Positions 1 through 8,928 of a stretch of 64,000 nucleotides of DNA are shown here, piece after piece. The stretch spans positions 1 to 64,000 of the forward strand of contig CAJXKL010000004.1 in NCBI GenBank assembly GCA_913055915.1. The letters run 5' to 3'. Numbering within the stretch: the first letter of the stretch is position 1; every line of letters starts with the position of its first letter. The notes under the pieces are model-generated. The model was not told where the DNA came from, did not search any database, and worked only from the letters and a program-made list of their open reading frames with translations. The position numbers and the translations under genes are program-made. Source of the DNA: an uncultured Candidatus Nemicrothrix sp. (GTDB lineage Bacteria > Actinomycetota > Acidimicrobiia > Acidimicrobiales > MedAcidi-G1).

Positions 1-1412
1 CTGACGTGCGTTACGGCTCCAACTACAACCAGTCCACTGGTGAGAGTGCCGCTGACGTGTTGGCTGACTACAAGGCCGAGTTCGGTGAGGCGCCTGCTGC
101 ACCGTTCTGGGCGCATTCCTATGACGCTGCCGCACTGTTGCTTGATGCCATCGCCGCAGCTTCCTATGACGATGGCGGCACCCTGGTCATCGACAGGGCC
201 GGTGTACGCGAGCACCTCAACGGTGTCACGGGCTACTCGGGCCTGATTGGAACGATGGCATGTGACGCCTACGGCGATTGTTCTTCATCGAAGATCACCG
301 TCATCCAAAACATCGACGTTGCCGACTACGAGGCTTCAACAGCCAACGTCGTCTACGAATACGCACCCCTGGGCTCCACCCAGGTCGGCGACATCGCAGC
401 AGGTGCTGCGCTGCCGGGTACCGGTGTGGAGTTGACGATGTGTCGTGCGAACTGGGCTTCTGGTTACATCCAGTCTGAGATCGTGCGTCAGATCCTCCAG
501 CAGGCTGGTTACTCGGTTTCTGATCCTTCTGTGATCGAGTTGGGTCCGTCCAACGCCTACACGGCGATGGCCGAGGGCACTTGTGATCTGTGGACCAACA
601 GCTGGTACCCGGGTCACTTCTCGTGGTACGAGAACGAGTTGTCCGACGGTTCGATCGTTGGTGATCACGTAGAGGCCGTGCCCGGCCTGTTCCAGGACTC
701 TGGTGTGCAGGGCTTCCTGATCACCAAGAGCTGGGCTGAGGCCAACAACATCTCAACCATTGATCAGATCAACCGTGATCCGGATCTGTACCTGCAGCTC
801 GACACCGATGGCGACGGCAAGGGCGAGATCCTTGGTTGCCCGGAGTCGTGGACCTGTGACGACATCATCGAGAACCAGATCGCTTTCGGTAACGGCACTG
901 AGCCGTGGGACAACCTGGTGGAAACCAAGGCTGACTACGACGCAATGTTCGCTGAGATGGTGAACCGCGTAAACAATGGTGACCCGGGGATTATCTACAC
1001 CTGGTCGCCGGCGTCGTATCTGACGATTCTGGTGCCTGGAGACAACGTTCTCTGGGTGTCCGTTGAAGCGGTGCTTGATGATTCGAACCCGTTGGGCAAG
1101 GAAGGTGGCGAGAACCACCAGCAGGAAGATGGCTTCACTGCCTTCGGTGCGGACATGTGCACGCAGCCATGTCAGCTGGGCTGGTCGGCTGCAGACATTC
1201 AGGTATCGGCGAACACGTCGATGCTGGATGCCAATCCGTATTTGCGGAAGTTGCTGCCATTGGTCAAGCCGTCCATTCTGGACCTTTCGTTCCTGCAGGT
1301 CGACCAGACCGATGGTGACGGTTCAGAAGCACACGTCGTCGAGTTGGCTACCGGTTGGATGGCCGACAACGCCGACAGTGTCGCAGCGTGGATCGCCGAG
1401 GCGGCTGGTTGA
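1..1412 (+). CDS. Glycine betaine-type substrate-binding protein fused to a LIV-type binding domain (5' partial)
   Basis: The reading frame is open to the left edge, so the N-terminus is missing. Counting from the GTG at 6, about residues 1-125 resemble the C-terminal part of a type I periplasmic binding protein for branched-chain amino acids (a [16 protein letters not shown] segment, then a [15 protein letters not shown] segment). Residues ~135-465 form an OpuAC/ProX-type domain that would capture glycine betaine or a related quaternary amine outside the membrane. It has aromatic stretches such as [10 protein letters not shown] and YTWSPASYL that could form the usual Trp/Tyr cage. The gene is followed by a matching ATPase and permease on the same strand. 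The fusion of two binding-protein folds is unusual; an assembly chimera is possible but no frame break is seen. Confidence 0.8.
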   Translation, partial: DVRYGSNYNQSTGESAADVLADYKAEFGEAPAAPFWAHSYDAAALLLDAIAAASYDDGGTLVIDRAGVREHLNGVTGYSGLIGTMACDAYGDCSSSKITVIQNIDVADYEASTANVVYEYAPLGSTQVGDIAAGAALPGTGVELTMCRANWASGYIQSEIVRQILQQAGYSVSDPSVIELGPSNAYTAMAEGTCDLWTNSWYPGHFSWYENELSDGSIVGDHVEAVPGLFQDSGVQGFLITKSWAEANNISTIDQINRDPDLYLQLDTDGDGKGEILGCPESWTCDDIIENQIAFGNGTEPWDNLVETKADYDAMFAEMVNRVNNGDPGIIYTWSPASYLTILVPGDNVLWVSVEAVLDDSNPLGKEGGENHQQEDGFTAFGADMCTQPCQLGWSAADIQVSANTSMLDANPYLRKLLPLVKPSILDLSFLQVDQTDGDGSEAHVVELATGWMADNADSVAAWIAEAAG

Positions 1413-1430
1413 TTCAGCTGAATAGTTGAT

Positions 1431-1505
1431 CCGGTTCCCCGCCCCCTGATTTGGGGGGTGAAGAACCGGTACTGGTGCGGAGGCCGGGCCCACAGGGCCC
1501 GGCCT
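1431..1505 (+). terminator. Two strong hairpins between binding-protein and ATPase genes
   Basis: The first hairpin pairs CCGGTTC (1431-1437) with GAACCGG (1463-1469) and has C-rich and G-rich inner arms. The second is a perfect 11-bp stem, AGGCCGGGCCC (1481-1491) with GGGCCCGGCCT (1495-1505), and a 3-nt loop. No long T-run follows. Such structures between a binding-protein gene and its ATPase often limit read-through or stabilise the upstream mRNA, giving excess binding protein; that role is inferred here. Confidence 0.5.
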
Positions 1506-1649
1506 TCCACCGTGTTCAGGCCTTGGGCCATCGACTGAGACCTATGGAACGATCTAAGTCGGCGTGTTACCTTGGTTTTTTGCGACGGACATATCAGCTG
1601 GTAGCGATGATTGGCTGTAGGCGGGTACCACACCACCATGGGGGAACGG

Positions 1650-2870
1650 ATGCCGGGCGAAGAACCGATCATTGCACTGGAGAACGTCTACAAGATCTTC
1701 GGCCCGAACCCGCGGGGCCGGGCCTTTGACCTCTGTTCATCTGGAGTCGAAAAGGACGAGGTGCAGCGCCAGACCGGTCACGTGGTCGGCATGCGGGACA
1801 TCTCGTTCTCGGTCAACAGGGGTGAGATCTTCGTGGTCATGGGCCTGTCCGGTTCCGGTAAGTCCACAGCCATCCGGACTGTAAACAAGCTTCATGAAGC
1901 GACTCATGGCCGGGTCATTGTGGAGGGGATCGATGTTCAGCAACTGGGAGGGTCGGCCCTGCAGGCTTTCCGCCGTGAGAAATTGTCCATGGTGTTTCAG
2001 CACTTCGCCCTCTTCCCTCATCGCAACGTGATCGACAACACGGCATACGGTCTGAAGGTTCAGGGCATCGAGAAGGACGAGCGCCACGAGGCCGCCATTG
2101 AGGCGCTGGCCATGGTCGGTCTCGAGGCTTACGCCTTCAACTCCACCAGGGAACTCTCGGGCGGCATGCAACAGCGGGTCGGCCTCGCCAGGGCACTCTG
2201 TACCAACCCGGACATCCTTCTCATGGACGAGGCATTCAGCGCCCTCGATCCGCTCATCCGACGCCAGATGCAGGATGAACTGATGGCCATCCAGTCAAAG
2301 CTCCACAAGACGATTCTCTTCATCACACATGATCTCAACGAGGCGCTACGGCTCGGCAACCGGGTGTGCATCCTGCGCGACGGAAAGGTCATTCAGATCG
2401 GCACACCCGAGGAGATCCTCACCGAGCCAGCCGACGGTTACGTGGCGGAGTTCGTGCAGGATGTTGACCAGGGTCGCGTTATCGACGTTGGAAAGATCAT
2501 GCACCCGGCCGTCCTCCTCGACACGAGCCTGACTCTCGCCGAGTGCCTGGACACACTGGGAAAGCGTCGGGGTGGATTTGTATGTGACACCGACGGTCGA
2601 CCAACCGGAATGCTGACGAAGACCGATGCAGCAACGGCTCTCGCCAGCGGCACCACCGAACTGGCTTCGGTTCTCCGGACCGATTTCGACTCAACAACCG
2701 CTGCGGCGCGGTTCAACGACAATTACGCTGCGGCTGGGCGGGGTATCCCAATCGCGGTGGTGGATGATGCGGGATGTCTCGTGGGCGAGCTCGAGCCACA
2801 GGAGATCATGGAGGAGATGGGCCGCGTCGAGCAGTTGGTAGACGGCTTCGAGAGGGAGGTGTTCCTGTGA
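1650..2870 (+). CDS. proV: Glycine betaine/proline ABC transporter ATP-binding protein with CBS domains
   Basis: This is the cytoplasmic ATPase that drives quaternary-amine uptake with the adjacent permease. It shows Walker A (GLSGSGKST), a Q-loop (MVFQHFALFPHRNV), the ABC signature (LSGGMQQRV) and Walker B (ILLMDEAFSALD), followed by a C-terminal region of about 110 residues that looks like the CBS pair typical of OpuAA/ProV. At 406 aa the size is normal for this subfamily. The chosen ATG has a GGGGGA stretch just upstream; an in-frame ATG at 1638 and a TTG at 1611 are alternatives. An insert after the first strand (GPNPRGRAFDLCSSG) resembles other ProV proteins. The stop overlaps the permease start, so the two are translationally coupled. 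Confidence 0.93.
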   Translation: MPGEEPIIALENVYKIFGPNPRGRAFDLCSSGVEKDEVQRQTGHVVGMRDISFSVNRGEIFVVMGLSGSGKSTAIRTVNKLHEATHGRVIVEGIDVQQLGGSALQAFRREKLSMVFQHFALFPHRNVIDNTAYGLKVQGIEKDERHEAAIEALAMVGLEAYAFNSTRELSGGMQQRVGLARALCTNPDILLMDEAFSALDPLIRRQMQDELMAIQSKLHKTILFITHDLNEALRLGNRVCILRDGKVIQIGTPEEILTEPADGYVAEFVQDVDQGRVIDVGKIMHPAVLLDTSLTLAECLDTLGKRRGGFVCDTDGRPTGMLTKTDAATALASGTTELASVLRTDFDSTTAAARFNDNYAAAGRGIPIAVVDDAGCLVGELEPQEIMEEMGRVEQLVDGFEREVFL

Positions 2871-5662
2871 GCTTCACCAACTGGATCTTCGCTGCCGAGA
2901 CCGGCGATTGGACTGGCCGCAAGGAGGCCGTTGGTCTGGCCGAGACCGATGTCCTTGATCAGTTCCAACTGCCTGTCGGTTACTGGTTTGACCAGATGGT
3001 CGACTGGCTTGACCTCAATGCCCAGTGGCTTCTCGACGGTATCAAGTGGCCTTTCGACTTTCTGCTTGACAACATTGTCAACGACTTCCTGCTGGTCATT
3101 CCCTGGTATCTGGTGGTCATCTTCACGGTTGTTCTGGGTTCCCTAGTTCGCACACCCAAGGTCGGCCTCATGTCGGGAGCAGGTCTGGTCATGTGTGGCC
3201 TTCTCGGCTCCATGTACTGGCTGGAGACCATGCGCACCATTGGCATGGTGCTCGTAGCCGTTGGGCTCTGCGCTCTCATCGGGATACCGATAGGGGTCAT
3301 CTGCGCTCGGGTGGATTCGGCGTGGAATGTGATCAGACCGATTCTGGACGCCATGCAGACGGTGCACACCTTCGTCTACATGGTTCCGTTTGTGTTCTTC
3401 TTCAGCATCGGCGTTGTCCCGGCCACCATGGTGACCATGATCTATGCACTTCCGCCCCTGGTACGAATGGTGAATCTGGGAATCAGACATGTCCCCGAGG
3501 ATGTGGTGGAGGCCAGCAGGGCCTACGGGGCGACCGAGCTTCGCGTACTGACCGACGTTCAACTTCCGTTGGCCAAGCCGTCGATCATGGCTGGACTCAA
3601 CCAGACCCTCATGTTGGCGATCGCCATGGTTGGCATCGCTGCAATCATGGGAGCGTCGGGGCTTGGTCTTCTGGTGTTCCGGGCTGTTCAGAACCTCGAC
3701 GTGGGACTTGGAATTTCCTCTGGTCTCGCCCTGTGGACTGTTGCCGTTGTGCTTGACCGTCTTTCTCAGCCCGAGGAGGACGGCGCCAATCTCCTGACGC
3801 GGATCAGGGAGGCCATGAGTCAACGCCGTGATCCAGAGGCACTTCTCCGCAAGATCGAGGCGGCCGAGACCGAGGATCAAAAGGCCAGCAAGGCCATTCA
3901 CGTCGAGCATGAGGTCGTGTCGTCAGGGCGGGAACGCCTCGGTATGGCCATCGTAGGTTTGGGGGGCGTGGTTGCCGTCGTGTCCACCCTGATGACCTGG
4001 GGCAGCGATGCCGGCCTGCTCTCAAGCCACTCGCGGGCTGTTGATATCGACCTGGCTGGCCAGTCGTTCAACGGCTATCAGGCTTCTGGAGGCAGTTGGG
4101 CGGGCATTGTCGTGTTGTCCATGGGCTTCTTCGCGATCATGGCAGCAGGGTCATGCCTGTTCTGGACTGGCGGGATCGGGCGCCTTCGTGGGCTAGGCGG
4201 CCTGGCAGCAGCTGCCGTAGGAGCCTTCGCCACCATGATCGTGTTCCCGATCCTTGCTCAGTTCGATGGCTTCGTAACGCTTGCCAACCTAGCGGGAGCC
4301 GAGGCGCAGTCCGTTTGGGCAGTGGCAATAGAGTCGATTGCCATTCCAGCCGTCCTGGCCCTGATTCTTGGGCTGGCAAGGACGTCGGTACCGGTCCACT
4401 GGCGTACTGCCGGCGTCTGGGCCTTCACGGCCAGCGTCCTTGGCTACTGGTTTGAGACGCCTGTCGGGTTGGCGGCCGAGATCGTAGCGGTAGTCGTAGC
4501 GGTAATCGCCGCCGGTGCAATCGTCGCTCTTGATCGCTCCAACCTGCTTGATGCCACCAGGAACACCTGGAATGACCTGGGCGCCGGCCTGGCGATAGCG
4601 CTGGTTGGCCTGGTCGTGTCACCGTTCACAAGCCTGCTGGATGTCAGAGGCGTGGTCGCGCTGGCTGTCGCAGCGGTCGTCTACATACTCCTAGGTCAGC
4701 GGTTTGACCAGAAGATTTCCCTGACAACCGGGGTTCTGGCCGGGGCCCTCATGCGGTGGCTGATCCTGGGGAGTATTGGCGGCGGCGACTCCGCCGTCTT
4801 CCTGGACACGCAGATTCTTACCGCACTGGTTATTGGCGTAGTCGTGGCCGTTTCGATCCGGTCAGGTTCCCGCTGGTTCGCTGCCGATGCCATGGTGATT
4901 GCCTCGGCCTGCATGCTGGTCGCATCGATCACCTATTGGGTGGTTTCACCCCATCTGGCGGTTGAGGTCTATAGCCGCGGCTCCGGTGTGCTGGTGGCCA
5001 TATTGGCTAGTGCCGTCATGCTTATTGGCTCCCTGCTGGCCCTCCAGACAGCCCCCTACTCAGCGTTCCGTCCCCTTGATCGGATCGTGGGATGGGGCCG
5101 CATGGCCACTGGGATACTTGCCGTTGTTCTGGTAGTCGTCGGCGGTTACTCAGGCTGGACATTTGACGAGCGCGGTGGAACAGAACTCCCACCCGAGCTT
5201 CTGGAGCAGATGGAGATCCTCCGTGCCGAAGCCGAGGTGAACCCTGCGCTGGCGGCCACCAACACCAGCAAACTCACCTCAATCCGGAACAAGTTCCGCA
5301 AGTCAGCCAAGGTGACGACAGATGGCTTCAGCGAGGAGGGTGGCGGCCTGTCCAAACTGGCCATCGTGGTTTCGGTCATCGGTGCTGCCCTTACGGTGCC
5401 GGCATCCGGCCTGTTGGGTCTGGATGAGCAGCGTCGATGGAGGTGGAGCGCTGCTGTGGCCGGAGCAGGCGGTGGTCTGGCACTAATCGGCATCATCTGG
5501 ATTGCAAGCCTTGCCAGGGTCTCCGATTTGAACGTGGTTACCGGTGCCGGGGCCTTCTTGACGATGTTCGCCGGGGCCATCCTTATGGTGACCTCAAAGA
5601 AGATTCTTATCGAGTTTCGCCGGAATATGACCTACGACGATGTAGAGGTCGCAACAGTCTGA
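2867..5662 (+). CDS. proW: Glycine betaine/proline ABC transporter permease with long multi-span C-terminal extension
   Basis: The GTG start overlaps the ATPase stop in a GTGA arrangement. The first ~310 residues are a ProW/OpuAB-type permease: hydrophobic segments, then the EAA loop (ASRAYGATELRVL, then QLPLAKPS at about residue 215-235) that docks to the ATPase. After a charged linker rich in Glu, Arg and Lys (~residues 310-350) the protein continues for roughly 580 residues with many further hydrophobic segments and one soluble stretch near residues 780-840. Ordinary ProW proteins are about 280-350 aa, so this 931-aa form is about three times normal. I do not recognise the extension; it may be a fused integral-membrane partner or osmosensing module. 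No internal frame break is visible. Confidence 0.88.
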   Translation: MSFTNWIFAAETGDWTGRKEAVGLAETDVLDQFQLPVGYWFDQMVDWLDLNAQWLLDGIKWPFDFLLDNIVNDFLLVIPWYLVVIFTVVLGSLVRTPKVGLMSGAGLVMCGLLGSMYWLETMRTIGMVLVAVGLCALIGIPIGVICARVDSAWNVIRPILDAMQTVHTFVYMVPFVFFFSIGVVPATMVTMIYALPPLVRMVNLGIRHVPEDVVEASRAYGATELRVLTDVQLPLAKPSIMAGLNQTLMLAIAMVGIAAIMGASGLGLLVFRAVQNLDVGLGISSGLALWTVAVVLDRLSQPEEDGANLLTRIREAMSQRRDPEALLRKIEAAETEDQKASKAIHVEHEVVSSGRERLGMAIVGLGGVVAVVSTLMTWGSDAGLLSSHSRAVDIDLAGQSFNGYQASGGSWAGIVVLSMGFFAIMAAGSCLFWTGGIGRLRGLGGLAAAAVGAFATMIVFPILAQFDGFVTLANLAGAEAQSVWAVAIESIAIPAVLALILGLARTSVPVHWRTAGVWAFTASVLGYWFETPVGLAAEIVAVVVAVIAAGAIVALDRSNLLDATRNTWNDLGAGLAIALVGLVVSPFTSLLDVRGVVALAVAAVVYILLGQRFDQKISLTTGVLAGALMRWLILGSIGGGDSAVFLDTQILTALVIGVVVAVSIRSGSRWFAADAMVIASACMLVASITYWVVSPHLAVEVYSRGSGVLVAILASAVMLIGSLLALQTAPYSAFRPLDRIVGWGRMATGILAVVLVVVGGYSGWTFDERGGTELPPELLEQMEILRAEAEVNPALAATNTSKLTSIRNKFRKSAKVTTDGFSEEGGGLSKLAIVVSVIGAALTVPASGLLGLDEQRRWRWSAAVAGAGGGLALIGIIWIASLARVSDLNVVTGAGAFLTMFAGAILMVTSKKILIEFRRNMTYDDVEVATV

Positions 5663-5730
5663 CATTGTGCCTCCTGGCGACACTTCGGCCGCCTGCGGGT
5701 CGCTGCTCCAGTTGGGGCTAGGGTCCCGCC

Positions 5731-6528
5731 ATGATCGACGGTACCGACGATCTCAAGGTCGACAGGGACGGGGCCGTGGTAACGGTGACCATCAACCGGC
5801 CAGAGGTCATGAACGCCATGACCTCGCAGATGTTCGTGGACTTTGGTCGCATCTGTCGGTCGGTGAGCGAGGACGACGCCATCCGGGTGCTTGTGATCAC
5901 TGGTGCCGGTGGGAACTTCTGTTCCGGTGCCGACGTATCAGGACAGGTCGACCGGATCTCCGGTGAGACGCCCGCCGTTCCCCTGCGGAACATGCGCCAC
6001 ATCAAGGAGGCGGCAATGGCTCTGCACGATGTGCAGCACCCGGTCGTGGCCAAGGTGCGCGGCGTTGCAGCCGGCGCTGGCCTCAACGTCGCCCTCGGCT
6101 GTGATCTTGTCTACGCCGCAGATACTGCAAGGTTCTCGGAGATCTTCGCCCGGAGGGGGCTGTCTCTGGACTTCGGGGGCTCGTGGCTGCTGCCACGGTG
6201 GATCGGCCTGCACCGTGCCAAGGAACTTGCCCTGCTGGCCGAGGTCATCGATGCCACTGAGGCTGACCGGATCGGCCTGGTCAACCGTGTGCTTCCAGAA
6301 GGGGAACTGGACGCACATGTGGATGACGTCGTGTCACGAATCGCATCAGGCCCGCCTCTGGCGCTCTCGATGAGCAAGGCACTGCTGAACAGTGGCGCCG
6401 CGTCCTCGATGGGGCAGGCGTTGGAGGCCGAGGGCCTCGCTCAGAGCGTCAACTTCGCAACCAGCGACCTCCGCGAGGCCGGCCTGGCCTGGATCGAAAA
6501 GCGCGAAGCTGACTTCAAGGGCCACTGA
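5731..6528 (+). CDS. Enoyl-CoA hydratase/isomerase family protein
   Basis: This is a crotonase-fold enzyme of 265 aa, the usual size. The oxyanion-hole region reads GNFCSGADVSG and the second is GVAAGAGLNVALGCDL. The catalytic-loop region (RRGLSLDFGGSWLLPRWIG) has Asp where classical hydratases have a second Glu, as in PaaG-like isomerases, so the reaction could be hydration or double-bond isomerisation of an acyl-CoA. It stands alone on the plus strand between the betaine transporter and a convergent SDR gene. A role in acrylyl-CoA or other short acyl-CoA turnover next to the DddP-like gene is possible but unproven. Confidence 0.88.
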   Translation: MIDGTDDLKVDRDGAVVTVTINRPEVMNAMTSQMFVDFGRICRSVSEDDAIRVLVITGAGGNFCSGADVSGQVDRISGETPAVPLRNMRHIKEAAMALHDVQHPVVAKVRGVAAGAGLNVALGCDLVYAADTARFSEIFARRGLSLDFGGSWLLPRWIGLHRAKELALLAEVIDATEADRIGLVNRVLPEGELDAHVDDVVSRIASGPPLALSMSKALLNSGAASSMGQALEAEGLAQSVNFATSDLREAGLAWIEKREADFKGH

Positions 6529-6589
6529 CCCGCGAGCGCTACCCGGCGACGTCCGAAAACGTGAGCGAAACGGGTGAGGTCGGAGAGGG

Positions 6590-7525
6590 CTAGAGACCCT
6601 GAGAAGGAAAGCCAGGACCCTCATGGTCCCCGCCTGACATGTCGGCGTTTAGCCGCGCTGCCTTCATGAGGCCCTCCACGACCGATCCCAGCTCACCGGG
6701 CTCGTCGGGCTGCTCGGCTGTCGGTCCCAGGTGCCAGCCCTCGGCGATACCGAGGTGCTTGCCGCGGATGTCGAACACCCGGCCGGTGACGTTTTGAGCT
6801 TCTGTACTGCAAAGCCAGGTAGCGATCAGGGCGATCCACCGGGGAGACATTGCCTCCTTGGCCGAGTCGGAGATGTTCTCAGATCCACCCATGAGGGATT
6901 CGGTGAGCCTTGAGAGGGCGGTGGGTGCCAGGCAGTTGACGGTGACGCCGTAGCGCACCAGTTCCTGGGCTGCGATCACCGAGAAGGAGGCGATGCCGGC
7001 CTTCGCTGCTCCGTAGTTGGTCTGGCCCACGTTGCCGTAGATGCCCGACGGGGAAGCCGTGTTGATGATGCGGCCGAACGGTTCACCACCACCCTTGACA
7101 TGGTTGCGCCAGTAGGTGGCGGCATGGTGGGAGGGGGCGAACGTGCCCTTCAGGTGAACGGTGATCACCGAGTCCCAGTCGTCCTCGGACATGGAGAACA
7201 CCATCCGGTCCCGCAGGATGCCGGCGTTGTTGATGACTATGTCGAGGCGACCCCAGGTGTCGATGGCCTGTTGCACCATGTCGCCGGCAGCGGCGAAGTC
7301 GGCCACGTTGCAGCCGTTTACGACGGCCTCGCCACCCATTGTCTCGATGTCGTTCACGACCTCCTGGGCCGGGGTCAGGTCTTCACCACCGCCGGCCTCG
7401 TCGCCTCCGAGGTCGTTGACGACGACCTTGGCGCCCTGCTCAGCGAGCATCAGGGCGTGCTCCCTCCCTATGCCACGGCCTGCACCGGTGACGATGGCGA
7501 CGCGGCCTTCACACATCTTGCTCAT
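6590..7525 (-). CDS. SDR family oxidoreductase (3-hydroxyacyl-CoA dehydrogenase-like)
   Basis: A short-chain dehydrogenase with the NAD(P)-binding motif TGAGRGIGRE near the N-terminus, NNAGI, and a catalytic Ser-Tyr-Lys set in INTASPSG and NYGAAK. The NDLGGDEAGGG stretch is typical of the SDR group that resembles the dehydrogenase domain of peroxisomal multifunctional enzyme 2, acting on 3-hydroxyacyl-CoA thioesters. The start chosen here has GGAGAA five to six bases upstream; an earlier ATG at 7540 lacks such a site. It lies 73 bp downstream of the DddP-like gene on the same strand and may be the last gene of the osmolyte operon. It is convergent with the enoyl-CoA hydratase. Confidence 0.88.
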   Translation of the reverse strand: MSKMCEGRVAIVTGAGRGIGREHALMLAEQGAKVVVNDLGGDEAGGGEDLTPAQEVVNDIETMGGEAVVNGCNVADFAAAGDMVQQAIDTWGRLDIVINNAGILRDRMVFSMSEDDWDSVITVHLKGTFAPSHHAATYWRNHVKGGGEPFGRIINTASPSGIYGNVGQTNYGAAKAGIASFSVIAAQELVRYGVTVNCLAPTALSRLTESLMGGSENISDSAKEAMSPRWIALIATWLCSTEAQNVTGRVFDIRGKHLGIAEGWHLGPTAEQPDEPGELGSVVEGLMKAARLNADMSGGDHEGPGFPSQGL

Positions 7526-7598
7526 TGGGTTCTCCAGCATGGTTGAACGGACCGCACGAGGGTACCGGCAGGTATGTGGGGAACCAGAGTCGGCCGGG

Positions 7599-8912
7599 TC
7601 AGAGAATGTGGAACGAGTCCAGGTCCAGTGACCAGGGAGACAGGTTCTCGGGCCCGTTGTCGGTTACAAGCACCTGGTTCTCCAACTTGATCCCCTGTCC
7701 GCCGGCATAAGGCCCTACGTAGGACTCGACGGTTAAGACCATGCCGGCCTCGAGCACGCCGTCGTAGCCGCCAGCCTCCCAGTCCTCGGGGAACTTGATG
7801 TCAGGCCATTCGTCGCACTGGCCGACCCCGTGGTACAGACAGGAGTAGTGCCTGTACTCGTCGACAGGTGGCATCCAGGCCCCGTGTACCAGTTCATGGA
7901 AGGTGCGACCAGGTGTGAGGAGGCCGGTGTTGCGGGTGATCTGTTCGACGGCCAGTTCATGAACGTGTCGTTGTTGCGCGGTGGGGTCCGCATCACCACA
8001 GATCCAGGTACGCGAGATGTCGGTCATCATCCCGTAGGCGCCTATCAGATCGGTGTCGAAGGCCACGAAGTCGCCGTTCTCTATCACGCGGCTGCTGCAC
8101 TCCTGGAACCATGGGTTGGTTCGTGGCCCCGACACGAGCAGGCGGCACTCCATCCACTCGCCGCCCCGAGCCAGCATCTCCGCCCAGAGCACGGCCCAGA
8201 GTGCCTGTTCCGTCATGCCTGGTTCCATGGCCTCGAACATCCTCAGGCACGAGATCCGGGTGGCCTCCACCGAACAGCGCATGGCGGCGATCTCATCGGG
8301 GCCCTTGATGGCCCGTGCCCGCTCCATCACTGCCATTCCGTCGGTGAGCACCAGGCCCTCGGCGACCAGGGCCGAGGAGCCGGCTGGCGGGATCACGTCG
8401 ACCGCCAGCCGGTTGTTGCCGCCACCGTGGGTGCGGATCAGGTCGGCGATCTCGGCTGCGAACCTCGCAGCACGCTCGTCCACCCGGGTACCGGCCGGAA
8501 AGTAGGTGAAGGTGGTTGTCGGACGAACCTCATCGATCAACGGGTTGTGGGCTGACAGGAACTCGCATGCCTGGTAGTCGAACAGGATCAGCGGGCCATT
8601 CGTGGCAACGAATGCCCAGCGGGCATGGTTGTGGGTGAACCACATCTGCATGTTCGGCGAGTTGGTGGCATACATCTGGTTAAGCGGGTCAAACAGGAGC
8701 ACGCCGGCCACGTCCTCGACCGCCAGCCTCTCCTGGATACGAGCAAGGCGGTAGCGCTGCATCGCGTCCAGGTCCGGGAGTTCCAGCCCGACAACAGCCC
8801 ACTCGGAGACGGCCGGCTCGCCCGGCCCCATGACGTTGCGGTTGCCGATCGTCGCTGCACGCTGAACCAGGGGATCGTTGAGGTCCTCTGGCTTCGTTCC
8901 GGGTGCACCCAT
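7599..8912 (-). CDS. dddP: DddP-like M24-fold protein, candidate DMSP lyase
   Basis: A protein of 437 aa with the creatinase/aminopeptidase P (M24) fold. Over its whole length it recalls the DMSP lyase DddP: an EWAVVGLELPDL segment near the N-terminus, LLFDPLNQMYAT, then GGEWMECRLLVSGPRTNPWF, FDTDLIGAYG and MTDISRTW. The metal ligands expected in DddP are all visible: two Asp in FDTD, Asp in TDISR, His in LYHGVG, Glu in TVESY and Glu in KLENQ. DddP splits dimethylsulfoniopropionate into DMS and acrylate. The start chosen has AGGAAAGG upstream and avoids a 32-bp overlap with the upstream gene. Genes for betaine methyl-group removal lie directly upstream, which fits an osmolyte operon. A related M24 activity such as ectoine hydrolase or a peptidase cannot be excluded. 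Confidence 0.72.
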   Translation of the reverse strand: MGAPGTKPEDLNDPLVQRAATIGNRNVMGPGEPAVSEWAVVGLELPDLDAMQRYRLARIQERLAVEDVAGVLLFDPLNQMYATNSPNMQMWFTHNHARWAFVATNGPLILFDYQACEFLSAHNPLIDEVRPTTTFTYFPAGTRVDERAARFAAEIADLIRTHGGGNNRLAVDVIPPAGSSALVAEGLVLTDGMAVMERARAIKGPDEIAAMRCSVEATRISCLRMFEAMEPGMTEQALWAVLWAEMLARGGEWMECRLLVSGPRTNPWFQECSSRVIENGDFVAFDTDLIGAYGMMTDISRTWICGDADPTAQQRHVHELAVEQITRNTGLLTPGRTFHELVHGAWMPPVDEYRHYSCLYHGVGQCDEWPDIKFPEDWEAGGYDGVLEAGMVLTVESYVGPYAGGQGIKLENQVLVTDNGPENLSPWSLDLDSFHIL

Positions 8913-8928
8913 GGTGGTCTTCCTTTCC

